Shown here piece by piece: positions 46,007 to 55,301 of a DNA stretch of 64,000 bases. Source of the stretch: Leptolyngbya sp. BC1307 (GTDB lineage Bacteria; Cyanobacteriota; Cyanobacteriia; Phormidesmidales; Phormidesmidaceae). The stretch spans positions 143,804-207,803 of the forward strand of contig NZ_NRTA01000003.1 of the NCBI RefSeq assembly GCF_002286735.1. The letters run 5' to 3'. Position 1 is the first letter of the stretch. The number at the start of each line of letters is the position of its first letter. The notes under the pieces are model-generated. The model was not told the DNA's origin. It saw only the letters and a list, made by a program, of their open reading frames with translations, and made no database searches. A program made the translations under genes and the position numbers.

Positions 46007-46041
46007 GGCAAATCTGACTAGACCCAGATTCAATCTGTAGA

Positions 46042-46074
46042 AAGAAAGGCGTGCCCCAGCGGTGCGCCTTTCTT
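46042..46074 (+). terminator. Terminator after pnp
   Basis: AAGAAAGGCG (46042-46051) pairs perfectly with CGCCTTTCTT (46065-46074) across a 13-nt GC-rich loop. It sits 36 nt after the pnp stop; the 3' arm supplies its own T-rich run. Confidence 0.8.
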
Positions 46075-46190
46075 CGATCAAAATTGCCTGTCAAATGTTG
46101 CTGCTGAGAGGGATAGGCTTTGCACTTTCATTGCCTGAGGTCAGGGTTTACCTGTACGATGCAGGATGCTGCGCCTAACTAAGAGAACTC

Positions 46191-46922
46191 GTGCGAAAAG
46201 TTGTAATTGCCGGTAATTGGAAAATGCACAAAACCCAGGCCGAAGCCTCGGCGTTTGTGCAACAGTTGATGCCTCAACTCGACGGGGTACCTGATGACAG
46301 AGAGCTGGTGCTCTGCGCTCCTTTTACCACCCTTGATCTGATGGCAAACAAGCTCAAGGGTAGCCGGGTCAAAGTTGGCGCTCAAAATATTCACTGGGAA
46401 AAGTCAGGCGCATATACGGGCGAAATCTCCGGGCCGATGCTTCAGGAAATCGGGATTCGCTACGTGGTGGTTGGCCACAGCGAGCGGCGACAGTACTTTG
46501 GCGAAACCGATGCCACCGTCAATGCCCGGCTAAAAGCCGCTCAAGCTGCTGGCCTGACGCCGATTTTGTGTGTGGGTGAGACCAAACAGCAGCGCGATGC
46601 GAATGAAACAGAAGCGGTCATCACTGCTCAGATAGAGGGCGCGATCGCTGACATCAATCAATATAATTTGGTGATTGCCTATGAGCCGATCTGGGCCATT
46701 GGGACGGGCGAGACCTGTGCGGCTGAAGAAGCTAATCGGGTGATTGGGCTGATTCGCGCTCAGCTCAGTAATTCGGAAGTTTCTATTCAGTATGGCGGGT
46801 CGGTTAAGCCCGCTAACGTGGATGAAATTATGGCTCAAAGTGAGATTGATGGGGCGCTGGTGGGCGGTGCGAGTCTGGAGGCTGATAGTTTTGCGCAGTT
46901 AGCAGGCTATCAGCAGCGTTGA
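46191..46922 (+). CDS. tpiA: Triosephosphate isomerase
   Basis: A 243-residue TIM-barrel enzyme interconverting dihydroxyacetone phosphate and glyceraldehyde 3-phosphate in glycolysis and the Calvin cycle. It starts at GTG (46191), giving [20 protein letters not shown] with the catalytic Asn and Lys. [16 protein letters not shown] carries the catalytic His, [11 protein letters not shown] (about 163-173) the catalytic Glu and loop 6, and [13 protein letters not shown] the phosphate-binding region, ending in [14 protein letters not shown]. Length is normal. Confidence 0.97.
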   Translation: MRKVVIAGNWKMHKTQAEASAFVQQLMPQLDGVPDDRELVLCAPFTTLDLMANKLKGSRVKVGAQNIHWEKSGAYTGEISGPMLQEIGIRYVVVGHSERRQYFGETDATVNARLKAAQAAGLTPILCVGETKQQRDANETEAVITAQIEGAIADINQYNLVIAYEPIWAIGTGETCAAEEANRVIGLIRAQLSNSEVSIQYGGSVKPANVDEIMAQSEIDGALVGGASLEADSFAQLAGYQQR

Positions 46923-46974
46923 GTTGGCTCAGAGATTAGGTGGATGTTGGCACTGCGTGTTGGACAGATATTGG

Positions 46975-47022
46975 TAGGCAGGAGCCAGTGGGCAGGAGTC
47001 AGTAGGCAGAAGTCAGATAAAG
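46975..47022. repeat. Degenerate GGCAGGAGTCAGT repeats
   Basis: At least three imperfect tandem copies of (T/G)GGCAGGAG(T/C)CAGT(A/G) are followed by a GGCAGAAGTCAG copy, in the tpiA-downstream spacer. Same sequence class as the patch at 40135-40190. Confidence 0.65.
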
Positions 47023-47044
47023 ACAGCTAGCCAAGAGAAAGCAT

Positions 47045-47434
47045 TTGCCAGTGGATTTAAATCGTTCTTTACTGTGGACTGTGGGCTTAGGCTGGTTGGG
47101 CTTTTTGGTTGTTGGAATCGCTGTAGGGCGGTTGTTTACGATCGCTCAAGTCACCGTGCTGATTGATCGCAGTGCCTGCAATGCTGAAGGGTGGCAGCAG
47201 GTGAGCGATCGCTACAGTGCGCTCTACCAGGCCCATCAGCGCAAAAACATTCAGCTAGCGCAAGTGGTGATTGTCAGCGATCTGGGCGCGGAGGTGCGTG
47301 AGCGGTTGCCGTCTCCTGCCGAATTTGACCGAATGAAAACATCTGGAGAGGCTAATCCCGAGCGCTTCGACCAGCTCAAAAGCAGCTTTGATAATGTCAG
47401 AGTGCTCGCCTGCGAAACTGAGTCTACGAAGTGA
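47045..47434 (+). CDS. Membrane-anchored small protein, unknown
   Basis: A protein of 127-129 residues; the start is TTG (47045) or the GTG at 47051. The N-terminal helix LLWTVGLGWLGFLVVGIAVG is a signal anchor. The remaining ~100 residues are soluble and probably periplasmic: VTVLIDRSACNAEGWQQVSD, NIQLAQVVIVSDLGAEVRER and FDNVRVLACETES. The two Cys residues could form a disulfide. I do not recognise the family. It faces the diguanylate cyclase gene with only 24 nt between the ends. Confidence 0.6.
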   Translation: MPVDLNRSLLWTVGLGWLGFLVVGIAVGRLFTIAQVTVLIDRSACNAEGWQQVSDRYSALYQAHQRKNIQLAQVVIVSDLGAEVRERLPSPAEFDRMKTSGEANPERFDQLKSSFDNVRVLACETESTK

Positions 47435-47458
47435 TCTGCGCAAGGGACTCGGAGGCTG

Positions 47459-48880
47459 CTAGGGCGAGGGAGCCGTATCTGCGGGTGGGACGATCGCCAG
47501 CGGCAACCCGCTATCGGAGGTGTTCTGAGCCGCCGTCGCAGAATTGACTGTATTGTACCGCCCACTGACGTACGTGCGATTGCGCCCCTGCTGTTTAGCG
47601 TGGTAGAGCGCTATATCAGCTGCCTTGATTAATACCTGGACGCCGCTTTCGTGATCAGGCACCATCGTAGAAAGGCCCATCGTCACAGTGAGATAGGCTG
47701 CTTCATGGTCAGGAGCATGAGCTATCTTCAGCGCACGAATATTGCGATGAATCTTCTGGGCAATGCGCCAGGCCCCATAGCTGTCGGTATTAGGCAAGAC
47801 AATGGCGAACTCTTCACCGCCGTAGCGAGCCACCAGATCAGCCGGTCGCTGAGGCCCGTTTAATAGGGCTCTTGCCACTCGAATTAGACAGCGATCGCCA
47901 GCGGGATGACCGAAGGTATCGTTGTAGCGCTTGAAATGGTCAAGGTCGCACAGGATTAGCGATAGCGGCTGCTGTTCTCGCGCCAGGCGCTGCCATTCAT
48001 CGGCAAGCTGCTCATCAAAGCAGCGGCGATTGGCGAGGCGGGTGAGACCGTCTTCGAGCGCTAGCTGCTGCAATTCTCGATTGGCGATCAGCAACTCTTG
48101 ATATTGCTGACATTGCCCCATCGCCATTGCCAGCTCTGAGGCAATACTTTGGGCAGTGGCGATCGCCTGGTCTATAGGTATTGTCAGGGGCTGCTGCGTT
48201 GCTAAGGTGGGAAAGGCGATCGCCATCACACCCCAATGTTCATCTTTGGGCTCTTTGACAGCGATCGGGCCAGCCGAAAAGGTTTTATCATGATCGGCTG
48301 ATCTCGCGACTGACTGCGACAGTCTATGAGCATCAGATTTGGCCCATATAGTCCCTCGCTCCGCATTAATTGAGTGGTCGATTTGCCGTTTACATTGAAT
48401 CGGTATCAGTAGACGGTGTTCTGGACAGCGCTTGACCCACCGTTTTATTTCGGCAGCGAGGTCTGGACACGCCTTTTCATGAGTGAAGAGACACAGTGAT
48501 TTTCCCTGCTGTAGCTGCTCGCCTATTTGAGGGAACTCGGCCTGAGCAATAGCAAATGTCCGCTGCCAGGCCAGCGCCTGGTTTTGACAATACTGAGCGA
48601 CTGACTGCCAGCTTTGAGTCTGCGCGTGAAAGCGTAATAAACTTACCTGCTCAGCTTTGAGCAAGGCTGCCGTTTCTATGACTGTGATCCCAAAAACAGT
48701 CGCCAGATTGAGCGAGCTACGTAGCTTTTGCTCTACCCGACGCAGGCGTCGCTGCTGGCGGAGCTGCTGCTGTAGCTGCTGAATCTGTACGGACGGATCG
48801 GTTAAGCCGTCTTCAGGCTGATTAGTGTAGTTCAAATGAGTGTCAGCCGTAGGATTATTGGCCCTATGGCTGCCAGCCAA
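47459..48880 (-). CDS. GAF-like sensor diguanylate cyclase
   Basis: A 473-residue protein that should make cyclic di-GMP from two GTP. Residues ~60-250 resemble a GAF-type sensor (LNLATVFGITVIETAALLKA, a family start, to AIATAQSIASELAMAMGQC). The C-terminal GGDEF domain has LTRLANRRCFDEQLADEW, the LCDLDHFKRYNDTFGHPAGD metal-binding block, and RYGGEEFAIVL with an intact active site. RPAD five residues before GGEEF is the RxxD product-inhibition site. No EAL domain. It starts at TTG (48880); no Met lies near the N-terminus. The signal is unknown. Confidence 0.9.
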   Translation of the reverse strand: MAGSHRANNPTADTHLNYTNQPEDGLTDPSVQIQQLQQQLRQQRRLRRVEQKLRSSLNLATVFGITVIETAALLKAEQVSLLRFHAQTQSWQSVAQYCQNQALAWQRTFAIAQAEFPQIGEQLQQGKSLCLFTHEKACPDLAAEIKRWVKRCPEHRLLIPIQCKRQIDHSINAERGTIWAKSDAHRLSQSVARSADHDKTFSAGPIAVKEPKDEHWGVMAIAFPTLATQQPLTIPIDQAIATAQSIASELAMAMGQCQQYQELLIANRELQQLALEDGLTRLANRRCFDEQLADEWQRLAREQQPLSLILCDLDHFKRYNDTFGHPAGDRCLIRVARALLNGPQRPADLVARYGGEEFAIVLPNTDSYGAWRIAQKIHRNIRALKIAHAPDHEAAYLTVTMGLSTMVPDHESGVQVLIKAADIALYHAKQQGRNRTYVSGRYNTVNSATAAQNTSDSGLPLAIVPPADTAPSP

Positions 48881-49282
48881 AGCATAAGTCGCAAGATCAT
48901 TTCTAGGCGGCGAGTGAGAGGTGAGAGTCGGGCGAATTACGCAGTGTCTATAGCTGAGGCTCGCTCCTCAACCTTTAAACCAGATGGTCTCAGTAGAGGC
49001 CGGATTAATTGATTTGCTGGGATTGAATCGACTAAAGTACTGTCGCATAGCGTAGATACTCAGAAGTCTAGCTATCCTAGCTCGCTCCGTATTCGGATAG
49101 ATCCGTGCATCTCCTAATACTTTTTAAAAGAGCACTATATCAAAAGCAGAGAAAATATAGAGGTATAAGTTTAGACTTTTCTCTTCAGGATGAACTCTGT
49201 TGCAGGACGTAAAATACAGGACATAGAAGTTCAGCAGCATGGAAAATTTGGGAGTGCTGACTATAGCGTTTCTATAGCATCT
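48881..49282. other. Intergenic region upstream of the diguanylate cyclase gene
   Basis: About 400 bases, AT-richer near 49090-49180. It should carry the cyclase promoter. A plus-strand 62-codon frame (49190-49378) overlaps the end of the TPR gene and lacks support. No terminator hairpin is obvious after the TPR gene. Confidence 0.4.
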
Positions 49283-50137
49283 CTACAGCGTCAAAAAGTG
49301 GTCGAGTGCGGTCACCATTTTGGGAGGCCAGCGCCTGATATTTTTAACCCAGTTGAGATCTTTATATCGACCGTCTAGACCGACAACGGCGACCCAGTTG
49401 CTTTCGGCTTCGCCGCGCTGACCCTGCTCCCAGAGAGCGGCGGTCAGGGCGGCACGCATATCCGCGAAATTTGGATACTTGCGGACCAGGCTCTTCATCA
49501 GCTGCAGGGCGGACTGAGTTTCGCCAGTTTGGTAGAGCGCTAGCGCGTAGTTGCCATAGGCTAATGAAAAGCTGGGCTGAAGGGTAATCGCTGCTTGATA
49601 GTCAGCGATCGCCAGCTCCCATTCACCCGCCCCCGCTTCAGCATTGCCCCGGTTGTTATAAGCTGCCGGGTCATCGGGATCAAGGCGCAGCAGCCGGTTG
49701 TAGTCAGCGATCGCTTTGTCCCACTGGCCCATCGCTTCCCACAATGCCCCTCGGTTGAGATAGGGATCAGGTTGGTCGGGCGCGAGGGCAATTGCCTGCG
49801 TGTAGTCAGCCATCGCCCCATCTAAGTCGTTTTGGCGCACGCGCACGTTGCCCCGATTGCTCCAGACGGCTGCTTCTTCAGGGAGCTGCTCAACTAGCGC
49901 TGACCACTGGCTTTCGGCTTGAGCAAATTGGCCGCTTCGAGTCGCTTCAAAAGCCGCCTTGCGCAGATTCCTGATCGTCTCTATGGCTTGGCTGCTCAGC
50001 TCCGAATAGTCGTGAGTAAGCTCCCCAGCTAGACTAGGTCCGGCGAAACTGGGGCTTAGTGGTCCAGTCAAAGGATATCCCAGGCCAAGAAGAATCCCTA
50101 AAAAGGCTGCGATCGCCCACCTCACTATGCCACGCAT
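49283..50137 (-). CDS. TPR-repeat protein with N-terminal membrane anchor
   Basis: A 284-residue protein. The ATG at 50137 is chosen because AGAGG precedes it and it starts a signal-anchor sequence (MRGIVRWAIAAFLGILLGLG); the longer start at 50209 adds a highly charged segment. Four or five TPR motifs follow, e.g. VWSNRGNVRVRQNDLDGAMA, DPYLNRGALWEAMGQWDKAI and AAYNNRGNAEAGAGEWELAI. The last 60 residues form further helices. Such proteins act as docking scaffolds in thylakoid or envelope biogenesis. It begins 78 nt after the ruvB stop and may be co-transcribed with it. Confidence 0.85.
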   Translation of the reverse strand: MRGIVRWAIAAFLGILLGLGYPLTGPLSPSFAGPSLAGELTHDYSELSSQAIETIRNLRKAAFEATRSGQFAQAESQWSALVEQLPEEAAVWSNRGNVRVRQNDLDGAMADYTQAIALAPDQPDPYLNRGALWEAMGQWDKAIADYNRLLRLDPDDPAAYNNRGNAEAGAGEWELAIADYQAAITLQPSFSLAYGNYALALYQTGETQSALQLMKSLVRKYPNFADMRAALTAALWEQGQRGEAESNWVAVVGLDGRYKDLNWVKNIRRWPPKMVTALDHFLTL

Positions 50138-50214
50138 TTTTTTGCCTCTATGACGCTCTCTAGAGTCAGCATGACGCTTTCGTCGGTCAAAGGCAAACCT
50201 GTCAGGCAAGATCC

Positions 50215-51417
50215 TTACTCGGCAGCAGCCGGGCTCTCTGACGAATCTGACGGACTCATCAGATTAAACAGCGGCGCATCGGGCATAAAAAAACGATTGT
50301 GAGGCACCGCATAGCCCAGATGACGGCAGGCAGCAGGGGTGACAACGCGACCTCTAGGCGTGCGCTGTAAGTAGCCAATTTGCAGCAGATAGGGCTCATA
50401 GACTTCTTCAATGGTCTGCGAATCTTCGCCGGTAGAGGCGGCCATGGTATCTAGACCGACCGGCCCACCGTTGAAATTTTCGATCATCAGCGTCAGCAAC
50501 CTGCGGTCTGTCCAGTCGAGTCCGCAAGGGTCTACATTAAATAGTTCTAAGGCTTCGGCAGCGATCGCCTGATCAATTGCCCCCAGTTTCTTCACCTGAA
50601 CGTAGTCGCGTACCCGTTTTAGCAGCCGGTTGGCAATTCGAGGCGTACCTCTGGCCCGCCGTGCAATTTCTTCAGCGCCGGTAAAGACTACGTCTGTTTT
50701 GAGCACGTCAGCAGTGCGCAGGACTATCTGGGTCAGCTCGTCAATTTCATAGAAGCGCAGACGCTGTACCAGGCCGAAGCGATCGCGCAAAGGCGAAGAT
50801 AGTGCCCCCACCCGAGTCGTTGCCCCTACCAGCGTAAACGGCTGCAGGGGAATGCTACGAGTGCGAGCGCTCTGCCCTTTGCCAATCGTGATATCTAGCC
50901 GCGCATCTTCCATTGCCGGGTACAAAATTTCTTCAGTCACTCGCGAGAGCCGGTGAATCTCATCGATAAATAATACGTCACCCGCTTTAAGATTCACCAA
51001 GAGTCCGGCAATGTCGCGAGGCCGCTCTAGAGCAGGGGCCGTCGTGATTTTGCAGTCTACTTCCATCTCCTGAGCCAAAATCAGCGCCATGGTGGTTTTT
51101 CCCAGCCCTGGCGGGCCGTAGAGCAGCAGGTGATCTAGCGGCTCCTGACGCGACTTAGCTGCCTGAATGGCGATGCTGAGAACTTCCTTTAAAGCTTTTT
51201 GACCAATGTAATCATTAATGGCGACGGGTCTGAGCCCTTCTTCGTTGCGCGATAGCTCGGGGGGTTTGGCCTCACCTTTCAGCAGATCTGTTTTGGCCGG
51301 GGCACGTTCGGCATCCGGTTGAGACGGTCGAGATTCTGAAGAGGCGCTGCGCCGTGACTGAGCCGCTTTGGGAGTGCCGTCGTCAGCAGCAGAGGGTTTG
51401 GAGGAGATGATTGCCAT
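50215..51417 (-). CDS. ruvB: Holliday-junction branch-migration ATPase RuvB
   Basis: A 400-residue AAA+ motor that, with RuvA, drives branch migration during recombination repair. The N-terminal ~58 residues are a Ser/Ala/Pro/charged extension not present in E. coli RuvB. Then [19 protein letters not shown], Walker [15 protein letters not shown], Walker [14 protein letters not shown], and sensor [18 protein letters not shown] are all intact. The C-terminal winged helix has [20 protein letters not shown] and [17 protein letters not shown]. Confidence 0.96.
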   Translation of the reverse strand: MAIISSKPSAADDGTPKAAQSRRSASSESRPSQPDAERAPAKTDLLKGEAKPPELSRNEEGLRPVAINDYIGQKALKEVLSIAIQAAKSRQEPLDHLLLYGPPGLGKTTMALILAQEMEVDCKITTAPALERPRDIAGLLVNLKAGDVLFIDEIHRLSRVTEEILYPAMEDARLDITIGKGQSARTRSIPLQPFTLVGATTRVGALSSPLRDRFGLVQRLRFYEIDELTQIVLRTADVLKTDVVFTGAEEIARRARGTPRIANRLLKRVRDYVQVKKLGAIDQAIAAEALELFNVDPCGLDWTDRRLLTLMIENFNGGPVGLDTMAASTGEDSQTIEEVYEPYLLQIGYLQRTPRGRVVTPAACRHLGYAVPHNRFFMPDAPLFNLMSPSDSSESPAAAE

Positions 51418-51480
51418 AGGGCCGCGCCGCGAAGCTATTAGACAAATGTACTATAGCAGCCCCTCACATGCGAACCATCC

Positions 51481-51506
51481 GAGCCATGCGAGCCATGCGA
51501 GCCATT
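51481..51506. repeat. 9-bp tandem repeat GAGCCATGC next to a stop codon
   Basis: Two perfect copies and a partial third (51481-51489, 51490-51498, 51499-51505), preceded by a degenerate copy, abut the stop codon of the minus-strand SDR gene (51505-51507). They lie between this gene and ruvB. Confidence 0.65.
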
Positions 51507-52458
51507 AAACTTCAGGCGGTACTACCCCAGCTGAACGAAACACGTCTTGCACAGTCGGGTAGCTATCAGATAGCCCAAACTTGGAAGGGGTTACCGGGTT
51601 TTCGTAAGTAAAGTGGCGGTAGTCCATACAAAACCGATCCCACTCGGCCATGCGAATGTTGAAGATTTTGATCACTACGTTGGCTAAACCGGCGGAGAGG
51701 GGAACGCGAAAATATAGGCGTTTGCCTAGATAGGCGGTGATTTCTTCGACCACTTCGTCGGCAGTTTTGGCAGGGTTGCCAATCACGATTTCTCTGGCGT
51801 CTTTGGGGCCAGGCGGATGATCTACCAAATGACGCACCACTTCGGCAATGTCTTTGGCGTGGATGAAGTGCAGGCTGCCGTCAGCGGAAAGAAAGCGAAT
51901 AATGCCGATGTATTTGGCAACTTCGCTCAGGCCGCCAGAGATATGGGAGTAGGGTTTGGTGTCGCTGCCGCCAAAGACCAGGGTGGGGAATACGGTGGTA
52001 ACTTTGGGAGCGATCGCCAATCCCTTCATCTTTTCGTGGCAAATGTATTTGGTGCGCACATAGTCAGTACCAATCTCTCCAGCTTCTTTAAGCGGCGTAT
52101 TGTCTCTGTCTAAAATGCTGGCCGTCGAGAAATAAATCACCTGCTGACAGCGCTCAGGGTCGAGCAGTGACATTGTCTCCAGCGTTTTCTCCACATTGAT
52201 TTCATAGCTCTCTTGCGGATCGCCCCAGGAAGTCGCCACTAAGATAGCCGTGTCCATGGTTTTGAGCAGATCGGCAAACTGGCCAACTTCGCGCAGATCG
52301 GCTGTGAGCACATGCACCCCCGCCCTTTGGTCAGTGGGCACCTGTAGCTTGGCCGGGTTGCGCATCATCAAAAACAGCTCGTGGTCGGTATTTTCGATTA
52401 GCGTTTCGACCAGATAATGGCCAATGCAGCCGCTGGCACCGGTAATGAAGATACGCAT
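51505..52458 (-). CDS. Atypical SDR NAD(P)-binding epimerase/dehydratase-like protein
   Basis: A 317-residue protein with AGGAGATCAAC before its ATG. The start MRIFITGASGCIGHYLVETL has the GxxGxxG motif (residues 7-13). The segment QVIYFSTASILD and DYVRTKYICHEKM (Tyr-x3-Lys) match SDR active-site positions, and FPTLVFGGSDTKPYSHIS follows in the substrate region. It belongs to the extended or atypical SDRs; no substrate can be named. It lies downstream of hemE on the same strand, separated by a terminator. Confidence 0.85.
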   Translation of the reverse strand: MRIFITGASGCIGHYLVETLIENTDHELFLMMRNPAKLQVPTDQRAGVHVLTADLREVGQFADLLKTMDTAILVATSWGDPQESYEINVEKTLETMSLLDPERCQQVIYFSTASILDRDNTPLKEAGEIGTDYVRTKYICHEKMKGLAIAPKVTTVFPTLVFGGSDTKPYSHISGGLSEVAKYIGIIRFLSADGSLHFIHAKDIAEVVRHLVDHPPGPKDAREIVIGNPAKTADEVVEEITAYLGKRLYFRVPLSAGLANVVIKIFNIRMAEWDRFCMDYRHFTYENPVTPSKFGLSDSYPTVQDVFRSAGVVPPEV

Positions 52459-52496
52459 GTTGATCTCCTAACGAAAGCTAGGTCATTTTGACATGG

Positions 52497-52526
52497 AAAA
52501 GCCCAGAGCATGGGCACACCCTGGGC
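52497..52526 (-). terminator. Terminator after hemE
   Basis: On the minus strand GCCCAG (complement of 52521-52526) pairs with CTGGGC (complement of 52501-52506) and is followed by T4 (complement of 52497-52500), 57 nt after the hemE stop. Confidence 0.75.
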
Positions 52527-52582
52527 CAACTGTATGACTGACATGACCGCTCTAAATCTCTGCCCTTCTTAGTGACACTGTC

Positions 52583-53647
52583 CTACACTGTGGCAGCTAA
52601 AAATTCGTTCACCTGCTTGCCAGCTTCAAAGAAGTAAGCGCCATTTTCTTCTGGCGTACCGGGCAAAATGCCGTGGCCCAGATTGAGGATGTGGCCTTTG
52701 CTGCCCGCTTTGCGAACGGTGTCGATGATGCGATCGCGAATCACTTCCTTAGAGCCAAACAGCACACCCGGATCGACATTGCCCTGCACCATCATGTTCG
52801 GCCCTAGTCGGCGACGCGCATCGGCCATATCGACCGACCAGTCTACGCTGATAATATCCACGCCCGACTCGCCCATCAGCTCTAGCACGCCCGCGCTGCC
52901 GCTCACCAGCAAAATCAACGGCGTATCGGGATGAGTCTGCCTTACCTGGCGGACAATTTGCTGCTGGTAGGGCAGAGCAAACGTCTTGTAGTCTTGGGGG
53001 CTGAGCTGACCGGCCCAAGAGTCGAATAGCTGCACCACCTGCGCGCCGCAGTCAATTTGGTGGCGCACATAAATAGCGATATTGTCAGCGATTTTACTCA
53101 GCAGGCTGTGCAGCATTTTGGGCTGCGTGAAGGCCATGTTCTTAATCACAGAATAAGTCTTAGAGCCTTTGCCTTCGACTATGTAGGCGGCTAATGTCCA
53201 GGGCGCACCGACGAAGCCCAGTACGGTAGATTGATTACCCACTTCTTCGCGCAGCGCCCCTAAAATTTTGCGGATGTAAGGCATCGACTCATCGGGGTTT
53301 AGCGTTGTCAGCGCATCGATTTGCTCCTGAGAGCGAATAGGCGAGTCGATGATGGGGCCTTTGCCTTCGGCGACATCCATCGCGACGCCCATGCCGGGCA
53401 GCGGCGTGACAATGTCAGAGAATAGGATTACACCGTCGGGTTGAAAGGCTTTCCAGGGCTGCAAAGAAACTTCGATGGCGACTTCGGGGATTTCGGAGCG
53501 ATCGCGAAACGAAGGATACTTCTCTCTGAGATCCCGGTAGGCCTTCATGTAGCGACCGGCCTGTCTCATCATCCAAACCGGTGGCCGCTCAACAGATTGG
53601 CCCTGGGCTGCCCGTAGTAAAAGCGGGGCTTGGTTAGATCCGGTCAT
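52583..53647 (-). CDS. hemE: Uroporphyrinogen decarboxylase
   Basis: A 354-residue enzyme converting uroporphyrinogen III to coproporphyrinogen III, shared by heme, chlorophyll and bilin synthesis. The first signature is [20 protein letters not shown] (about 22-41) with the active-site Arg residues; the second is [40 protein letters not shown] and [14 protein letters not shown], with the conserved His, complete the fold. Length is standard. A terminator hairpin follows. The divergent neighbour is a phycobiliprotein lyase. Confidence 0.97.
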   Translation of the reverse strand: MTGSNQAPLLLRAAQGQSVERPPVWMMRQAGRYMKAYRDLREKYPSFRDRSEIPEVAIEVSLQPWKAFQPDGVILFSDIVTPLPGMGVAMDVAEGKGPIIDSPIRSQEQIDALTTLNPDESMPYIRKILGALREEVGNQSTVLGFVGAPWTLAAYIVEGKGSKTYSVIKNMAFTQPKMLHSLLSKIADNIAIYVRHQIDCGAQVVQLFDSWAGQLSPQDYKTFALPYQQQIVRQVRQTHPDTPLILLVSGSAGVLELMGESGVDIISVDWSVDMADARRRLGPNMMVQGNVDPGVLFGSKEVIRDRIIDTVRKAGSKGHILNLGHGILPGTPEENGAYFFEAGKQVNEFLAATV

Positions 53648-53851
53648 GAGAGAAAGCTCTTAATTTCTGTATTATTTTCCTTGGTTAGCTTACCATTTGC
53701 TGAGTTGCGCAGCACCCGGAGACAAGCGCTTAGGCAGGGATAGACAGATATTTGGGTCAGCTTTGCTGCCCCCATCGGGTACCGGCTTAGGCGTAAAATT
53801 AAAGCAAGTAAAGAACTGCAGACTGATTTGCAGCGGCCCAACAGAAGCGAT

Positions 53852-54415
53852 ATGGAAATTGTGAACTTTTTTGAAAAACTAGCCGGGCGATGGTTTTCTC
53901 AGCGCACCACCCACGCCCTCTCAACCCAGCAGTCCAAAGCCGGTAAGTCAGATCTAGAAGTCGATTTTTTAGCAGCAGACGCAGCCGAAGTGCAACAGCT
54001 TTACCAGACGCACGCCGAGGCTGTCACAGACTCAGCTACGCCTCTAGCCGCCCCCCTGTGCGGACTGCGCGTTCACCAGAGCAGCACGATTGAAGGGGAC
54101 AGCCAGCCCAAAACCTCGACCACCCTACTCGTCCTGCTAAAGCCTCAGCCTGGCCTTAAAGACAGCGCATCAGATGACTCTCAAGGCGGCACTGTCTTAC
54201 GCAGTGGCGCAGAAAGTCAGAGTACCTACAAGCTGGAAGATGAAGTTCTGACCATCATCAGCGACAGCAGCGAGGCTCGCTCCGAAGAGCGGCTGTGGTT
54301 CATCAACGACAATCTGCGAATGCGTACCGGTATGACCGAACTGGCAAACGGTATGCGCATTGCCTCATTTTGCTCAGAGATTCGCCTGGGGGTAAAGCCG
54401 CCCCAACCGTCATAG
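53852..54415 (+). CDS. cpcS: CpcS/CpeS-type phycobiliprotein lyase
   Basis: A 187-residue member of the lipocalin-like S/U lyase family, which attaches phycobilins to conserved Cys residues in phycobiliproteins. The ATG at 53852 (MEIVNFFEKLAGRWFSQRTT) is the family start; the TTG at 53828 is not needed. GRWFSQRTTHAL and EERLWFINDNLRMRTGM are typical segments, and GMRIASFCSEIRLG ends the barrel. An insertion around residues 60-120 is Ser/Asp-rich and somewhat longer than in many S-type lyases. It may be one of CpcS, CpcU or CpeS; the exact bilin and target are unknown. Confidence 0.85.
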   Translation: MEIVNFFEKLAGRWFSQRTTHALSTQQSKAGKSDLEVDFLAADAAEVQQLYQTHAEAVTDSATPLAAPLCGLRVHQSSTIEGDSQPKTSTTLLVLLKPQPGLKDSASDDSQGGTVLRSGAESQSTYKLEDEVLTIISDSSEARSEERLWFINDNLRMRTGMTELANGMRIASFCSEIRLGVKPPQPS

Positions 54416-54472
54416 CGGCTCAGAGCTCAGCTACAGCAAGGATTAACGTCTTCAGAGTGGCTGCCAGCAAAA

Positions 54473-55078
54473 CTATACCAGCGCTTTTCGCTTGGCCAGC
54501 CGGAGGGTCTGCGCCGAAAACGGCAGGGCAGGCTTAAAGGGCTGAATGCCTGGGGTAGACCCATAGAGCACGCTGCTAAACTGCTGTTCGTTGGGATCGG
54601 GTAGAGACTCTGATACGGACTCTACTTTTGCAGCGGGATCTGGGGGAGTGGGTAAGGCTGATAGACTGCTGTCAGATGATGCCGCCGAGAGATCAAAAGA
54701 AACCGCCGTCGATGACTTATTTTTGGTGAGGCTCGGCTGATGGCGCTGCAAGGGAGTGAGGGTATCCAGATCCATTGGGACTAGCTTTACCCCACCAAAT
54801 TCCCGGCAGATGGCGGCTTCAAAGTCGTGAGTGACGTGGCGAATGGGCTGGCCCCGGCGATACCACAGCTCTAAAATTTGCCGTACTGATATGGACTTAT
54901 AGCGTCCCTGGTAAAGCGCCTCAACGACGGCGTCGCGAATCCAATGAGGACGATAGAACTCTAGCCACAGTGAGACCCACTGCCGCGCATCGTGGTGACC
55001 TAATTCAAAACAGTAGCCTTCGAGTAAGGCGGCGGCTTGCTGCGCCTCTACTGACGTAGAGAATGTCGCTGGAGTCAT
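54473..55078 (-). CDS. Conserved cyanobacterial protein, unknown
   Basis: A 201-residue soluble protein, ATG at 55078. Residues 10-110 form a helical domain with a pattern I associate with cyanobacterial proteins of unknown role: ALLEGYCFELGHHDARQWVS, PHWIRDAVVEALYQGRYKSI, VRQILELWYRRGQPIRHVTH and FEAAICREF. The rest is low-complexity Ser/Asp/Pro-rich and ends in a basic tail. No signal peptide. It converges with the bilin lyase gene. Confidence 0.7.
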   Translation of the reverse strand: MTPATFSTSVEAQQAAALLEGYCFELGHHDARQWVSLWLEFYRPHWIRDAVVEALYQGRYKSISVRQILELWYRRGQPIRHVTHDFEAAICREFGGVKLVPMDLDTLTPLQRHQPSLTKNKSSTAVSFDLSAASSDSSLSALPTPPDPAAKVESVSESLPDPNEQQFSSVLYGSTPGIQPFKPALPFSAQTLRLAKRKALV

Positions 55079-55301
55079 GATTTGCAACCCATTTATCGAT
55101 ATACCTGGCCGATATGGCTGGCTGGACGCCTACCCTCAAGGCGATCGCTAGGGAATGGGTTAAAGTACGTCAATACTTATCCATAGCACCTCACCCTTAA
55201 TTTTTCCGTCGGTGATAATACCGAACCGTACGATCTGCAACTATTTGTTACGGTGATTTTGGGCTAGGCTGGGAGCGATCGCCACAGCAGTTATTCAGAT
55301 C

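Noticed and set aside
45524..46081. A 185-codon minus-strand frame
   Set aside because: It is the antisense of the KH and S1 part of pnp.
49190..49378. A 62-codon plus-strand frame
   Set aside because: Half of it is antisense to the TPR gene end; no supporting feature.
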